64,000 nt of DNA from DATAEE01 sp963725145 (GTDB lineage: Bacteria; Acidobacteriota; Vicinamibacteria; Vicinamibacterales; 2-12-FULL-66-21). Positions within the stretch are counted from its first letter, which is position 1. Every line of letters starts with the position of its first letter. The notes beneath the pieces were generated by a model. It saw nothing but the letters and a program-made list of their open reading frames with translations. It made no database searches and was not told where the DNA came from. The DNA lies in NCBI GenBank assembly GCA_963725145.1, contig CAVRXL010000012.1, positions 558,001 to 622,000 on the forward strand. Direction: 5' to 3'. Both the position numbers and the translations under genes were made by a program. Below, one piece after another: positions 26,893-35,801 of the stretch.

Positions 26893-28648
26893 TCAGGAGC
26901 GCTGGGCCAAGTACCCGCGAGCAATCAGCGACTGATAAATGGACTCCGCCGCCGCTTCGGCGCTGACCGACGTCGTGTCGATTGCGATCTCGGCGTCGTC
27001 CGGGGCCTCGTAGGGGTCTGAGATGCCGGTGAACGTAGGAATGATCCCTGCGCGTGCCTTCGCGTAGAGTCCCTTGCGATCCCGCTGCTCGCACACTTCG
27101 AGCGGGGTCGAGACATGCACGAGATAGAATCCGCCCACGGGCTCGATCATCTCGCGGACTGCGTGCCGGATGTCGTTGTAAGGCGCGATCGGAGCGCAGA
27201 TCGCGATCCCGCCGCATCGTGTGATTTCGGCCGCGACGAACCCGATCCGTCGAATGTTGAGGTCTCGGTGCTCCTTCGAAAAACCCAGTTCGGAAGACAG
27301 GTGTTTCCGAACGAGATCGCCATCGAGCAGCGTGACCGGCCGGCTGCCTTCCTCGAGGAGGCGAATGCGCAGGACATTGGCGATTGTCGACTTGCCGGCG
27401 CCCGACAGGCCGGTGAAGAAGATCGTGACGCCCTGCTCCGCGCGCGGCGGATGCGTGACTCGAAGTTGCTCGATCACCTCTGGATAACTGAACCACTCGG
27501 GAATAGCGTCGCCCGTCGCGAGGCGCCGCCGCAGCTCGGTCCCCGAGATGCTCGACACGACCGCACTCTGGGGCAGCTGGTCTTCCGGATAGTACCGGTC
27601 GTTCTCTGCCACGTACGCCATCTCGCGGAACGGAACCATCGAGATGCCGAGCTCCTCCTGATGATCGCGTAGCAGTTCCTGCGCCGCATACGGCGAGTAG
27701 AACGGACGGCCTGAGGGATCCAGACCAGGCCCGGCGTGATCGCGGCCGACAATCAGATGCGTGCAGCCGTAGTTCTTGCGGATGATCGCGTGCCACACCG
27801 CTTCGCGGGGGCCGGCCATTCGCATCGCGAGCGGCAGGAGTGCCAGCTTCGCCGTCCCCTGGTCGTACCTCGACAGCACGGCCTGGTAGCAGCGAACGCG
27901 CGTGTAGTGATCGACGTCGCCGGGCTTCGTCATCCCGACGACAGGGTGGATCAACAGCCCACCGTTTATCGCCTGGAGAGCGTACCTGGTGAGCTCGACG
28001 TGAGCGCGATGCATCGGGTTCCGCGTCTGGAACGCGACGACCTGGTTCCATCCCCGACGCGCAAACTCCTCTTGTAGCTGTGCAGGCGTTGCACGGAGCG
28101 CCCTGAAGTCGTAGTGCGTTGGCCGCTGCAGCGCCTGAATGGTCCCGCCCACGAACCAGGGATGTGTCTCCTCCAGTAGCCTCCTCACACCCGGGTGCTT
28201 CGTGGTGGTGGTTCCGTAGATCGACTCCGCTTCCGCACCGCCGATCGGGCTGCCAGACGTCCTCGACCTTCAGAACACCCAGAAGCACGCCTTCAGGGTC
28301 GCGCAGTGCAACCGGGTCTCCGGGTCCGAGCCTGCGGGCTACATCCTCAGGAATGTCGAGCACGACGGGGATTGGCCAGATCGTTCCATCGGCGAGTCGC
28401 ATATCCCGGCAAACCGACTCGTAGTCACGGCGCGTCATGAATCCCCGAAGCGGGGAAAAAGCGCCGGTCATGATCAGCTCGAGGTCGCAAAGCTGACGTG
28501 GCGTCAGATCCCAGGAGGCAAATCGGACTGACGCGGCAGTCAGGGCTTTCGCTTCGTCGGGACCGGCCAAAAGGTCAACGAGCGTGCCGCCGTGGGCTCG
28601 AGTGAGCGCCGTTGAAAGGGAGTGCCGAGTGTCCATAAGGTTGTTCAC
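26893..28648 (-). CDS. Bifunctional ATP sulfurylase/APS kinase (PAPS synthetase), frame broken once
   Basis: About 584 residues once repaired, from GTG 28648 or ATG 28636. The N-terminal half is ATP sulfurylase: GAFSPLRGFMTRRDY, then QTRNPMHRAH and GRDHAGPG. The C-terminal half is APS kinase with Walker A GLSGAGKST and a later KGLYAKARAG. Near 28237 one extra base splits the two frames: VEDVWQPDRR continues as AEAESIYGTTTTKHPGVRR in the next frame. Converts sulfate and ATP to APS, then PAPS, the donor for sulfotransferases. The sulfotransferase gene lies directly upstream on the same strand, 21 bases away, so supply and use of PAPS are coupled. Confidence 0.88.
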
Positions 28649-28669
28649 ATGTCGGTTCGAAGACGAGCG

Positions 28670-29369
28670 TCATTGCACATATCGCACCCACTGGATATCT
28701 CCGCCGCCTCCTGGCTTGACGATGCCGTTGAGCAGGGTTCCGGACGAGATCCTCATAGCGGATGATGATCGCGTCCCTTCGGAGCTCGGCCGCGCGCGCG
28801 TTCTCCGTGTAGCAGAGCAACCGGTGCGCCGTATTCCGCGCGTCCTCGAGCTCCGCCGAGCCCGGCTGCATCCCGAAGCCGACCGCCCCGCGTGTTCGCA
28901 CGAAGTCGCGCGCCGACAGGAACACGTCGCGCGGATCGCGAATCAGGCCGATGACTCGACAGGGCACTTCGTCGCAAATCGCGGCGGGCAGCCAGTCAGG
29001 CACCTTCTCTCCATAGTGCGTCAACCGATCGTCGGCGGTCCTCGCCGATGCCGAGAACTCTTGCCATAGGCCGCGGAAACATCCTGACGAGGCAGGCATC
29101 AACGGCATTCCGTCGGCGGGTTCCGGTGGCCACCATGGTACCGGGCCGAAATGGTCATCGTAGTAGTCGGTGAGCTGCACGGCATCGAATCGCCCGGACG
29201 GTCCAGGTCGACCTGTCAACAGGCTGAACTTGACGAGATAAGTCAGCCAGCGGTTCTCGAACGGGTACCGCCGATCGAACGCGATTCTCGGCTCGGTGGC
29301 GAGCAACGCCATTAGCGCGGTCGTTCCACTCCGACCGTAACCACACACGAGAACCGGCGTCAGCGTCAC
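28670..29369 (-). CDS. PAPS-dependent sulfotransferase, probable frame break near end
   Basis: About 233 residues from GTG 29369. The start has the 5'-phosphosulfate loop LVCGYGRSGTTALMALL, and the 3'-phosphate motif appears in GLIRDPRDVFLSARDF, followed by IIRYEDLVRNP. After NPA the published frame turns into an Arg-rich run that reads into the next gene; another frame gives TLLNGIVKPGGGGDIQWVRYVQ and a stop at 28670. I place a frame break near 28735, with less certainty than for the other breaks. It would transfer sulfate from PAPS to a sugar or lipid, here presumably the surface polysaccharide. It is followed by the PAPS synthetase gene. Confidence 0.75.
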
Positions 29370-29390
29370 GAATGGTCTTGGAGCCAGTCA

Positions 29391-29396
29391 AGTATA
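29391..29396 (-). promoter_or_regulatory. -10 candidate of sulfation operon
   Basis: TATACT on the minus strand, 21 bases before GTG 29369. No -35 is evident. Confidence 0.4.
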
Positions 29397-29405
29397 GCGA
29401 TCTGA

Positions 29406-30911
29406 CTAGCCCAGTTTCAGCACGGCGAAATTGGAACCTGTCGCAACCACCGGATAGTAGCGAGAGAGTCCGTCCGTGATGGCGCGACCGTCGACGGTCA
29501 CTCCATTCAGTCTCGGGCAGCGCGAGAAAGAGGCCGGAAGGATCGGCGTGAACCACGGATCGAGGTCCGGCGTGAACCAGGTCGCCACGATCCAGCGGGC
29601 GCCTTCTTTGCGACGCGCCTCGATCTGACGACGTAACACGTCAGCGTCGGTCGTGTCGAAGTGGACGTTCCAGCCGCGCCGGCCCGCCAGCGTGACGATG
29701 CTCGGGTTCAGCCCTCCCACGCCGACGCCGCGATCGTGCATGTTCATCACGAAGAGCAGATCCTCCGCGCGGCTGACGGCGGCTGCGGCGCGAGCGGCCT
29801 CAAAGCTCACGTCGTCATGCCTGAGCGTATAGGGCGCCGCGATCGCGAAGCCGGCCGTCCAGCAGATGACAACGGCGATGCGGGCCTTTGCGGACACGCT
29901 CTGCTCCAGCCGCCACATGCCTCTGGCCATCAAGAGCGCCAATAGCGGGACGATCGGCAGCGCGTAGTACGTCTGGTCGGCGGCGGTCGGGATCAATACG
30001 AAGTAGAGGATCGCGCCCAGAATGAGCGCGCGGCCCGCCGCGTCCAGGCCGCGCATGCCAAGCAGGGCCAGCGGCACGCCGACGCCGCACATGGCCATCG
30101 CCCCCAGAATGAGCGCGGGCTTCAGATAGAAGGACGGCTGAAGGAACCGCGACAGATCTCCAACGAGGAACATGCTGCGTTCCACAATCAGCGAGGTTGA
30201 ATCCATCAACGTGGTTCGATACAGGCTCCACGCCAGGAACGGCCCGACGACCACCAGCAGCGCCGACAGCGCTTCGGCGACCGTCGGTCTTCGCCAGCGG
30301 TCGCCGACGCGCAGCGCCGACCCGCCAACGAGCGGCAGCAGGGGAACGACAATCGGAAACTTCGTCAATGCCGAGCCGAGCAAGAGCACGAGAAAGGCAA
30401 GCCATCGCGACAGGCCTGAGGCTTGTCGCCACCGATTGAGAACGAAAAGGGCGCCTGCGCCGAGCGCCAACGCCAGCGCATCAGGCTGAAACGCGGTGCT
30501 GAGCAGCAGCGTGATTGGACTGCCTGCCAGAAAGAATCCAGCCCGCGACGCCACAGCGTCGCCCCATTGGTCGCGCGCAAGCTGCAAGAAGATCCACAGA
30601 CCGGCCGCTGTTGCCGCAAGGCTCACGAGCTTTCCCCACAGGAACGCCGGCCCGAAGAGTGCGAAGAAAGCGCCGACGACGGCGTGATAGAGCGGGAATT
30701 CGTAGACGACGCGGAACGGCCGTGGACCGTCGATGTCCATCGCGAGTCCGCTCGGTGAAAAGCCGCTCGCGACGAAATGAGTCGTCTGTGAGTAGGTCTG
30801 TGTTTGTCGCGCGATCGTCGGCGAGATGGGTGGAGAGACCAGATCGGGCAGTGAAAGCAATACCAGGAGGCCGATGAGCCCAACGGTCACGCCGCGCCAC
30901 GTCAATCGCAC
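29406..30911 (-). CDS. GT39-like membrane glycosyltransferase
   Basis: 501 residues from GTG 30911, with about ten hydrophobic helices up to residue 390 and a soluble tail. The first outer loop has an acidic stretch (SGLAMDIDGPRPFRVVYEFPLYH), and the following SAFQPDALALALGAGALFVL matches the PMT_2/ArnT group. It probably uses a polyprenyl-phosphate sugar outside the membrane. The acceptor is unknown. It sits just upstream of the sulfotransferase on the same strand but has its own leader, and is divergent from the GT8-like pair at 30986. Assignment rests on topology and general resemblance, not on a full motif set. Confidence 0.7.
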   Translation of the reverse strand: MRLTWRGVTVGLIGLLVLLSLPDLVSPPISPTIARQTQTYSQTTHFVASGFSPSGLAMDIDGPRPFRVVYEFPLYHAVVGAFFALFGPAFLWGKLVSLAATAAGLWIFLQLARDQWGDAVASRAGFFLAGSPITLLLSTAFQPDALALALGAGALFVLNRWRQASGLSRWLAFLVLLLGSALTKFPIVVPLLPLVGGSALRVGDRWRRPTVAEALSALLVVVGPFLAWSLYRTTLMDSTSLIVERSMFLVGDLSRFLQPSFYLKPALILGAMAMCGVGVPLALLGMRGLDAAGRALILGAILYFVLIPTAADQTYYALPIVPLLALLMARGMWRLEQSVSAKARIAVVICWTAGFAIAAPYTLRHDDVSFEAARAAAAVSRAEDLLFVMNMHDRGVGVGGLNPSIVTLAGRRGWNVHFDTTDADVLRRQIEARRKEGARWIVATWFTPDLDPWFTPILPASFSRCPRLNGVTVDGRAITDGLSRYYPVVATGSNFAVLKLG

Positions 30912-30985
30912 GCCGACCCATTATCATCGACGCCCCGGTTCGGCAGAGTAATGTTAGAATCGGCGGCGTTTTCTTCAGCCGACCG

Positions 30986-32227
30986 TTGATCACCGCGTCG
31001 CCCGTCGCCGCCTGTACCATCGTCGCGAAGAGCTATCTATCGTTCGCGCGAGCCCTCGCTTGTTCGTTTCGTCACTATCATCCCGAGATTCCTTTCTTTA
31101 CGCTGCTTGCGGACGAAGTCGACGGCTGGTTCGATCCAGCGGCCGAACCGTTTCAGCTGCTTCGCTTCTCCGAGATGGACATCCCGCGGGCGGAGAGGTT
31201 TCGCTTTCACTACACGCAACAGCCACTGAGCTACGCGTCGACGCCGTATCTGCTGTCGCATCTCCTTGCCCGTGGGTTCCAACGTGCGATCTTCTTCAAG
31301 CAGGAGAGCCTTGTCGTTGGAGATCTGTCTTTCCTTGTAGAGGCCCTGGGCCGATCGTCGATCATCCTCACGCCGCATCTGCTGGCCCCGCTCGCCGGGG
31401 CCGATCGGGTTCAACGAGAGCTGAACATCCTCCAGTCAGGGACGTTCAACGTCGGCGTGCTCGGTGTCTCCCGAACGCCAACGACCGATCGATTCCTGGC
31501 GTGGTGGAAGGATCGGGTCGCGACCCACAGTCGCCATGCCGTGCCGGAGGGCATGCATTACGAGCAGCGGTGGCTCGACCTCGTACCCGCCTTTTTCGAG
31601 GACGTCCACGTCCTGCGCGATCCGGCCTACAACGTGGGTCACTGGAACCTGCCCGATCGCTCGATTGAGGTGCATCCGGATGCCGTGCTCGTCGATGGCC
31701 GCCCGTGCAGACTCTTCCGCTTCAGCGGCTACAGTCCCGACGATCCTCGAGTCATCACGAAATACTCTCAGCGCCTGACGTGGGAGAACGTCGGGCCCGC
31801 GCGGGAGCTCTTCGACCGCGCTCGCACGAAGCTGGAGGCGGCCGGCTACCATGAGACGAAGCACTGGCCGTACGCGTACGGCGCGTTCGACAACGACGTG
31901 CCGGTTCCCGACATCGCGCGCGCGCTGTTTTTGGAACTCGGCGACAAGGTGGAGGCGTTCGGCGATCCGCTCGAGTCAGCATCGCCCGACAGCTATTTCC
32001 ACTGGCTCAGCGAACCGGCGGACGGTTCGTGCGACGGACCGCGGGTGACCCGCCTCTGGCATGCGGTGTACCACGCTCGACCCGATGTGCGACGCGCGTT
32101 CCCCGACCTGTTTGGTGCCGACCGCGACCGGTTCCTGCACTGGACGGCGTCCTCGGGGCATGGCGAGCATCGCGTGTCCGAGCGGTTCTGTGCGCCGGGC
32201 GCGCCGACAGCCGCGACCGCGCCATGA
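30986..32227 (+). CDS. GT8-like glycosyltransferase with lost DxD motif
   Basis: 413 residues from TTG 30986; no better start is available upstream. It aligns along its length with the neighbours at 32224 and 36643: CTIVAKSYLSFARAL at the start, LTPHLLAPLAG, ELNILQSGTFNVGVLGVS, MHYEQRWLDLVPAFFEDV, and a C-terminal helical module ending RFLHW. Where the paralogs have the metal-binding DAD or DPD, this protein has K105-Q-E107 (AIFFKQESLVV), so the usual metal-nucleotide site is gone. It may be inactive or a binding partner of the next protein, whose gene overlaps by four bases (ATGA). Confidence 0.75.
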   Translation: MITASPVAACTIVAKSYLSFARALACSFRHYHPEIPFFTLLADEVDGWFDPAAEPFQLLRFSEMDIPRAERFRFHYTQQPLSYASTPYLLSHLLARGFQRAIFFKQESLVVGDLSFLVEALGRSSIILTPHLLAPLAGADRVQRELNILQSGTFNVGVLGVSRTPTTDRFLAWWKDRVATHSRHAVPEGMHYEQRWLDLVPAFFEDVHVLRDPAYNVGHWNLPDRSIEVHPDAVLVDGRPCRLFRFSGYSPDDPRVITKYSQRLTWENVGPARELFDRARTKLEAAGYHETKHWPYAYGAFDNDVPVPDIARALFLELGDKVEAFGDPLESASPDSYFHWLSEPADGSCDGPRVTRLWHAVYHARPDVRRAFPDLFGADRDRFLHWTASSGHGEHRVSERFCAPGAPTAATAP

Positions 32228-33480
32228 ATCGCGTCGCCGTCGGAACCATCGTCGCCAAGAACTACCTGTCGTTCGCGCGCGTCCTGGGGCGATCGCTGAA
32301 AGCGCAGCATCCGGAGGTGCCGTTCTTCGTCGTTCTCACCGATGAGTTGGAGGGGGCGTTCGAACCCGGATCGGAGCCGTTCGAAATCGTGCCGCTCGCG
32401 GCGCTGGGGGTTCCGGACCGCCGCCGCGTGTGCTTCCAGTACTCCCGGCTCCAGGTCACCATCGTCGCCAAGCCCTACCTTCTTCGTTATCTGCTCGATC
32501 GGGGCTTCGACGCGGGGGTGTTCCTGGATGCCGACATCCTCGTTCTCGATCGACTCGATTCGCTATTCACCGCCAGCGTGATGCATCCGGTCACCCTTAC
32601 GCCCCACCTGCTTGCCCCGCTGGCAGGTACCACGCGCGTCGCCCGCGAGCTGAACATCCTCCAGTCCGGCGTCTACAACGGCGGCTTCATCGGCGTGTCG
32701 GATACGCCAACCGCACGTCAGTTTCTGAAGTGGTGGAGCGATCGGTTGCAGACTCACTGTCGCCACGCCGTCGCCGACGGCATGCACTACGACCAGCGTT
32801 GGCTGGATCTCGCGCCAGTCTTCTTCGAGGATGTGGGTATCGTCCGCGACCCGTCGTGCAACGTGGCGTACTGGAATCTGGCCGAGCGTCACGTTGAGAT
32901 TCAGGACGGCGCGGTACTCGCTGGTGGCGGTCCCTGCCGGTTCTTTCATTTCAGCGGCTTTGACCCCGATCGCCCCCGCGCCGTGACGCGGTACTGGCCG
33001 AGCCTGATGCTTGATGCCATCGGCCCGGCGGCGGCGCTCTTCGAACGGTACGTTGATCTGCTCGAGCGTGACGGCTGTCACGTCACGAAAGCCTGGCCTT
33101 ACGCGTATGAATGCTTCGACAACGGGGTCGCGATTCCAGAGATCGCGCGCCGGATGCATCTCGAGCTGGACGGCGCGGCAGAGGCATTCGGCGATCCGTT
33201 TCGGACCGCGGGGCCAGACAGCTATTTTGCCTGGCTCAACGAAGCAGTGACGACCTCTTCGGGTGTGACGCGATTGTGGGCGGAGGTGTATCGAAGCCGC
33301 GCGGATCTCCGGCATGCCTTCCCGGATGCTCTGAACGGAGAGTCTGCGACCTTCTCTGACTGGATCCTCAGCTCGGGTGGTAGCGAATGCAGCATCCCGG
33401 ACGCGTTCCTCCCACGCCCCGTTGTGCCGACTTTATCGCTTGAGCAGGGCCAACTTGAACAGCAGACGACCCCAGAGTAG
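32224..33480 (+). CDS. GT8-like glycosyltransferase, DxD intact
   Basis: 418 residues from ATG 32224, which overlaps the previous stop. Retaining-type GT-A enzyme of the same family as its neighbours: GTIVAKNYLSFARVLGRSL, VFLDADILVLDRLDSLF with D102-A-D104, ELNILQSGVYNGGFIGVS and MHYDQRWLDLAPVFFEDV, and the FHFSGFDPDRPRAVTRY block. A helical module (SYFAWLNE, then RSRADLRHAFPDAL and FSDWILSSGG) follows. It is probably the active half of a pair with the upstream paralog. It converges with the GT2 gene at 33433 with a 48-base overlap of coding ends. Confidence 0.8.
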   Translation: MNRVAVGTIVAKNYLSFARVLGRSLKAQHPEVPFFVVLTDELEGAFEPGSEPFEIVPLAALGVPDRRRVCFQYSRLQVTIVAKPYLLRYLLDRGFDAGVFLDADILVLDRLDSLFTASVMHPVTLTPHLLAPLAGTTRVARELNILQSGVYNGGFIGVSDTPTARQFLKWWSDRLQTHCRHAVADGMHYDQRWLDLAPVFFEDVGIVRDPSCNVAYWNLAERHVEIQDGAVLAGGGPCRFFHFSGFDPDRPRAVTRYWPSLMLDAIGPAAALFERYVDLLERDGCHVTKAWPYAYECFDNGVAIPEIARRMHLELDGAAEAFGDPFRTAGPDSYFAWLNEAVTTSSGVTRLWAEVYRSRADLRHAFPDALNGESATFSDWILSSGGSECSIPDAFLPRPVVPTLSLEQGQLEQQTTPE

Positions 33481-34293
33481 CGCCTGAACGATTGGTGCAC
33501 ACATTCGGCCCAGCAGTCCGCTGTGCTTCCAGTAGTAGTGGAACGCGCTCCGATGGAAGGCGACGAGCGATCGGGTGACCGCGTGGCGGCTGGCGCGCGA
33601 TCCTTCATGGACCGCCGCGACCGTCGGCACATAGACGGTGCGGTAGCCGGCCGAGCGCAACCGCTGACACAGATCCGCGTCCTCCCAGTACAGAAAGAAG
33701 CGCTCGTCCATCCCCCCGACGACATCGAAGGCGGCCCGGCGGACCATCAGGCAGGCTCCGGAAACCCAGTCGACCTCAACGGGCTCGGACGCGTGCGACC
33801 ACTCGAGATTGCGGCGGGAGAACCAGTTGTCGGGGGCGACGCTGGTCAGCCAGCTCATTCGACCGCCAAGGCCCGTGGTGATATCGGGGAAACGCCGGGC
33901 GGACTGCTGAATCGTGCCGTCCGCGTTCAGGATGCGAGGGCCGACAACGGCGACGTCGGGATGTCGTGCCAGCCGATCGGCGAGCGTGTGGAGAAGGCCG
34001 GCGGACACGATGGTGTCCGGATTCAGCAGGAGGAGATACGGCGCCGTCGTCCGGCGCGCGCCGACATTGACGCCTGCCGCGAAACCGTCGTTGGTCGGGC
34101 TCGTGACGACCGTAAAGCCCGGGAATTCGTCCTGGACGATCGACGCGCGGCTGAGATCGCTTTCGTGATCGATGACGACGACTTCGATTCGGAGGTCTCG
34201 CGAATGTTCCTTCAGCGCTGACAGGCAGGCACTGAGCTCGCGGTAGCTTCGGTAGTTCACGACAACGACCGACACGACCGGATTGGCGGACAC
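33433..34293 (-). CDS. GT2 glycosyltransferase (rhamnosyltransferase-like)
   Basis: 286 residues. GT-A marks: VSVVVVNYRSYRELSACLSAL, VVVIDHESDLS, SPTNDGFAAGVNVG, and LLLNPDTIVSAG, where NPD is the metal-binding DxD equivalent. Later VEVDWVSGACLMVRRAAFDVVGGMDERFFLYWEDADLCQRL holds the catalytic ED region. It looks like the WbbL/rhamnosyltransferase group that adds a sugar to polysaccharide precursors on the cytoplasmic side. The last 48 bases overlap the converging GT8-like gene. Confidence 0.85.
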   Translation of the reverse strand: MSANPVVSVVVVNYRSYRELSACLSALKEHSRDLRIEVVVIDHESDLSRASIVQDEFPGFTVVTSPTNDGFAAGVNVGARRTTAPYLLLLNPDTIVSAGLLHTLADRLARHPDVAVVGPRILNADGTIQQSARRFPDITTGLGGRMSWLTSVAPDNWFSRRNLEWSHASEPVEVDWVSGACLMVRRAAFDVVGGMDERFFLYWEDADLCQRLRSAGYRTVYVPTVAAVHEGSRASRHAVTRSLVAFHRSAFHYYWKHSGLLGRMCAPIVQALLWGRLLFKLALLKR

Positions 34294-34319
34294 GCTCGGA
34301 TCCTACCAGAGCAACTTTG

Positions 34320-34325
34320 TATAAT
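34320..34325 (+). promoter_or_regulatory. -10 box of first tandem methyltransferase
   Basis: TATAAT 16 bases before ATG 34342, in the context GTATAATACG, which is repeated in front of the next gene. Confidence 0.55.
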
Positions 34326-34341
34326 ACGCCTCGAGTTGTTC

Positions 34342-35055
34342 ATGCCATCCGAGCCGCAGCGCCCGGGCGCGAAGATGACGGTGGACACACTTCGCGCAGA
34401 GGTCGCGAAGATCCCTTTCTGGTACCACCGCCTCGATTTTGGCAACGGGATCATCACCCCTGGGTACGCCCAGACGGCATGGGGAGGAACCGGCGACCTC
34501 GTCGGATTGCCCCCGAGCTTGTCTGGAAAGTCCGTCCTCGACATCGGGGCCTGGGACGGTTTCTTTTCATTCGAATGCGAGCGACGCGGCGCCCGCAGAG
34601 TGCTGGCCACCGATTCCTACGCCTGGAACGGGTATCAACCCAACGGGAAGGCGGGATTCAACCTCGCGCATCGGGTGCTCGGCTCGCGCGTCGAAGACAT
34701 GGAGATCGATGTTCTCGACCTCACCCCGGACCGCGTCGGGACGTTCGACGTCGTGCTCTTTCTCGGAGTGCTCTATCACATGCGTCATCCGCTCCTGGCG
34801 CTCGAGCGCGTCGCGTCGGTGACCAAGGGTCAACTGATTCTCGAGACGCACGTCGACATGCTGGATGTGCGCCGGCCGGCAATGGCGTTCTATCCGGGCG
34901 TGGAGCTGAACAACGATCCCACGAACTGGTGCGGACCGAACCCTGCCATGGTGCGGGCGATGCTCGAGCTCGTCGGGTTCAAGCGGACCGTGGTCTTTGC
35001 CGGACCGTTCGAGCTCCCGACGTCGACCCGGATGACCTTTCACGCGTGGAAGTGA
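34342..35055 (+). CDS. DUF1698-type methyltransferase, tandem copy 1
   Basis: 237 residues from ATG 34342. Class I SAM fold: SVLDIGAWDGFFSFECERRGA (motif I, about 62-82), VLATDSYAW, FDVVLFLGVLYHMRHPLLALERV, and a C-terminal NNDPTNWCGPNPAMV. The resemblance is to the CmoB-like DUF1698 group. It is about 80 percent identical by eye to the next gene, with the same length and promoter box, so it arose by local duplication. A third, more distant relative lies at 35802-36560. Position inside the polysaccharide island suggests methylation of sugars, but the substrate cannot be read from sequence. Confidence 0.8.
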   Translation: MPSEPQRPGAKMTVDTLRAEVAKIPFWYHRLDFGNGIITPGYAQTAWGGTGDLVGLPPSLSGKSVLDIGAWDGFFSFECERRGARRVLATDSYAWNGYQPNGKAGFNLAHRVLGSRVEDMEIDVLDLTPDRVGTFDVVLFLGVLYHMRHPLLALERVASVTKGQLILETHVDMLDVRRPAMAFYPGVELNNDPTNWCGPNPAMVRAMLELVGFKRTVVFAGPFELPTSTRMTFHAWK

Positions 35056-35059
35056 CGCG

Positions 35060-35065
35060 TATAAT
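35060..35065 (+). promoter_or_regulatory. -10 box of second tandem methyltransferase
   Basis: TATAAT 16 bases before ATG 35082, again in GTATAATACG, five bases after the first copy's stop. Confidence 0.55.
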
Positions 35066-35081
35066 ACGAACCAGAATCGTC

Positions 35082-35798
35082 ATGCAATCTGAGACTCGGA
35101 GCCTGGGAGCGGAGAGGACCGTGGAGACGCTTCGCGAGGAAGTCGCGAAGATTTCTTTCTGGTACCACTGCCTCGATCTTGGCAACGGGATCGTCACCCC
35201 AGGGTGCGCGCAAACGTCATGGGGCGCGACGGGAGACTTCATCGGCCTTCCCCAGAGCTTGTCGGGAAAGTCGGTCCTCGACATCGGGGCCTGGGACGGA
35301 TTCTATTCGTTCGAGTCCGAGCGTCGTGGCGCCGCAAGAGTGCTGGCCACCGATTCCTTCGCGTGGGGCGGCGGGTATCAACCTGATGGGAAGGCCGGGT
35401 TCAACCTCGCGCATCGGGTGCTCGGCTCCCGCGTCGAAGACATGCAGATCGACGTCCTCGACCTCAGCCCGGAGCGGGTCGGGACGTTCGACATCGTGCT
35501 CTTCCTCGGGGTGCTCTATCACCTGCGTCATCCGCTCCTGGCGCTCGAGCGTGTGGCGTCAGTGACCCGGGATCAGCTGATCCTCGAGACTCACGTGGAC
35601 ATGCTCGACGTGGACCGGCCGGCGATGGCCTTCTACCCGGGCGCGGAACTGAACAACGACCACACGAACTGGTGCGGACCCAATCCTCCGATGGTGCTGG
35701 CGATGCTTCGGGTCGTCGGTTTCACCCGCGCGGTGGCGTTTGCAGGACCGATCCCGCTGGCGAAGTCGACCAGGATGATTTTCCACGCGTGGAAGTGA
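35082..35798 (+). CDS. DUF1698-type methyltransferase, tandem copy 2
   Basis: 238 residues from ATG 35082. Same family and order of motifs as the preceding gene: SVLDIGAWDGFYSFESERRGA, FDIVLFLGVLYHLRHPLLALERV and NNDHTNWCGPNPPMV. Differences are scattered, not clustered, so both copies look maintained. The N-terminal FWYHCLDLGNGIVTPG block, shared with copy 1, may help form the substrate pocket. It converges with the third relative at 35802 with three bases between stops. Confidence 0.8.
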   Translation: MQSETRSLGAERTVETLREEVAKISFWYHCLDLGNGIVTPGCAQTSWGATGDFIGLPQSLSGKSVLDIGAWDGFYSFESERRGAARVLATDSFAWGGGYQPDGKAGFNLAHRVLGSRVEDMQIDVLDLSPERVGTFDIVLFLGVLYHLRHPLLALERVASVTRDQLILETHVDMLDVDRPAMAFYPGAELNNDHTNWCGPNPPMVLAMLRVVGFTRAVAFAGPIPLAKSTRMIFHAWK

Positions 35799-35801
35799 GC
35801 G

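Noticed and set aside
26588..28230. A 686-residue minus-strand frame as one protein
   Set aside because: Only its first part is real ATP sulfurylase. After the frame break near 28237 it is shadow, while the true continuation lies in the adjacent frame.
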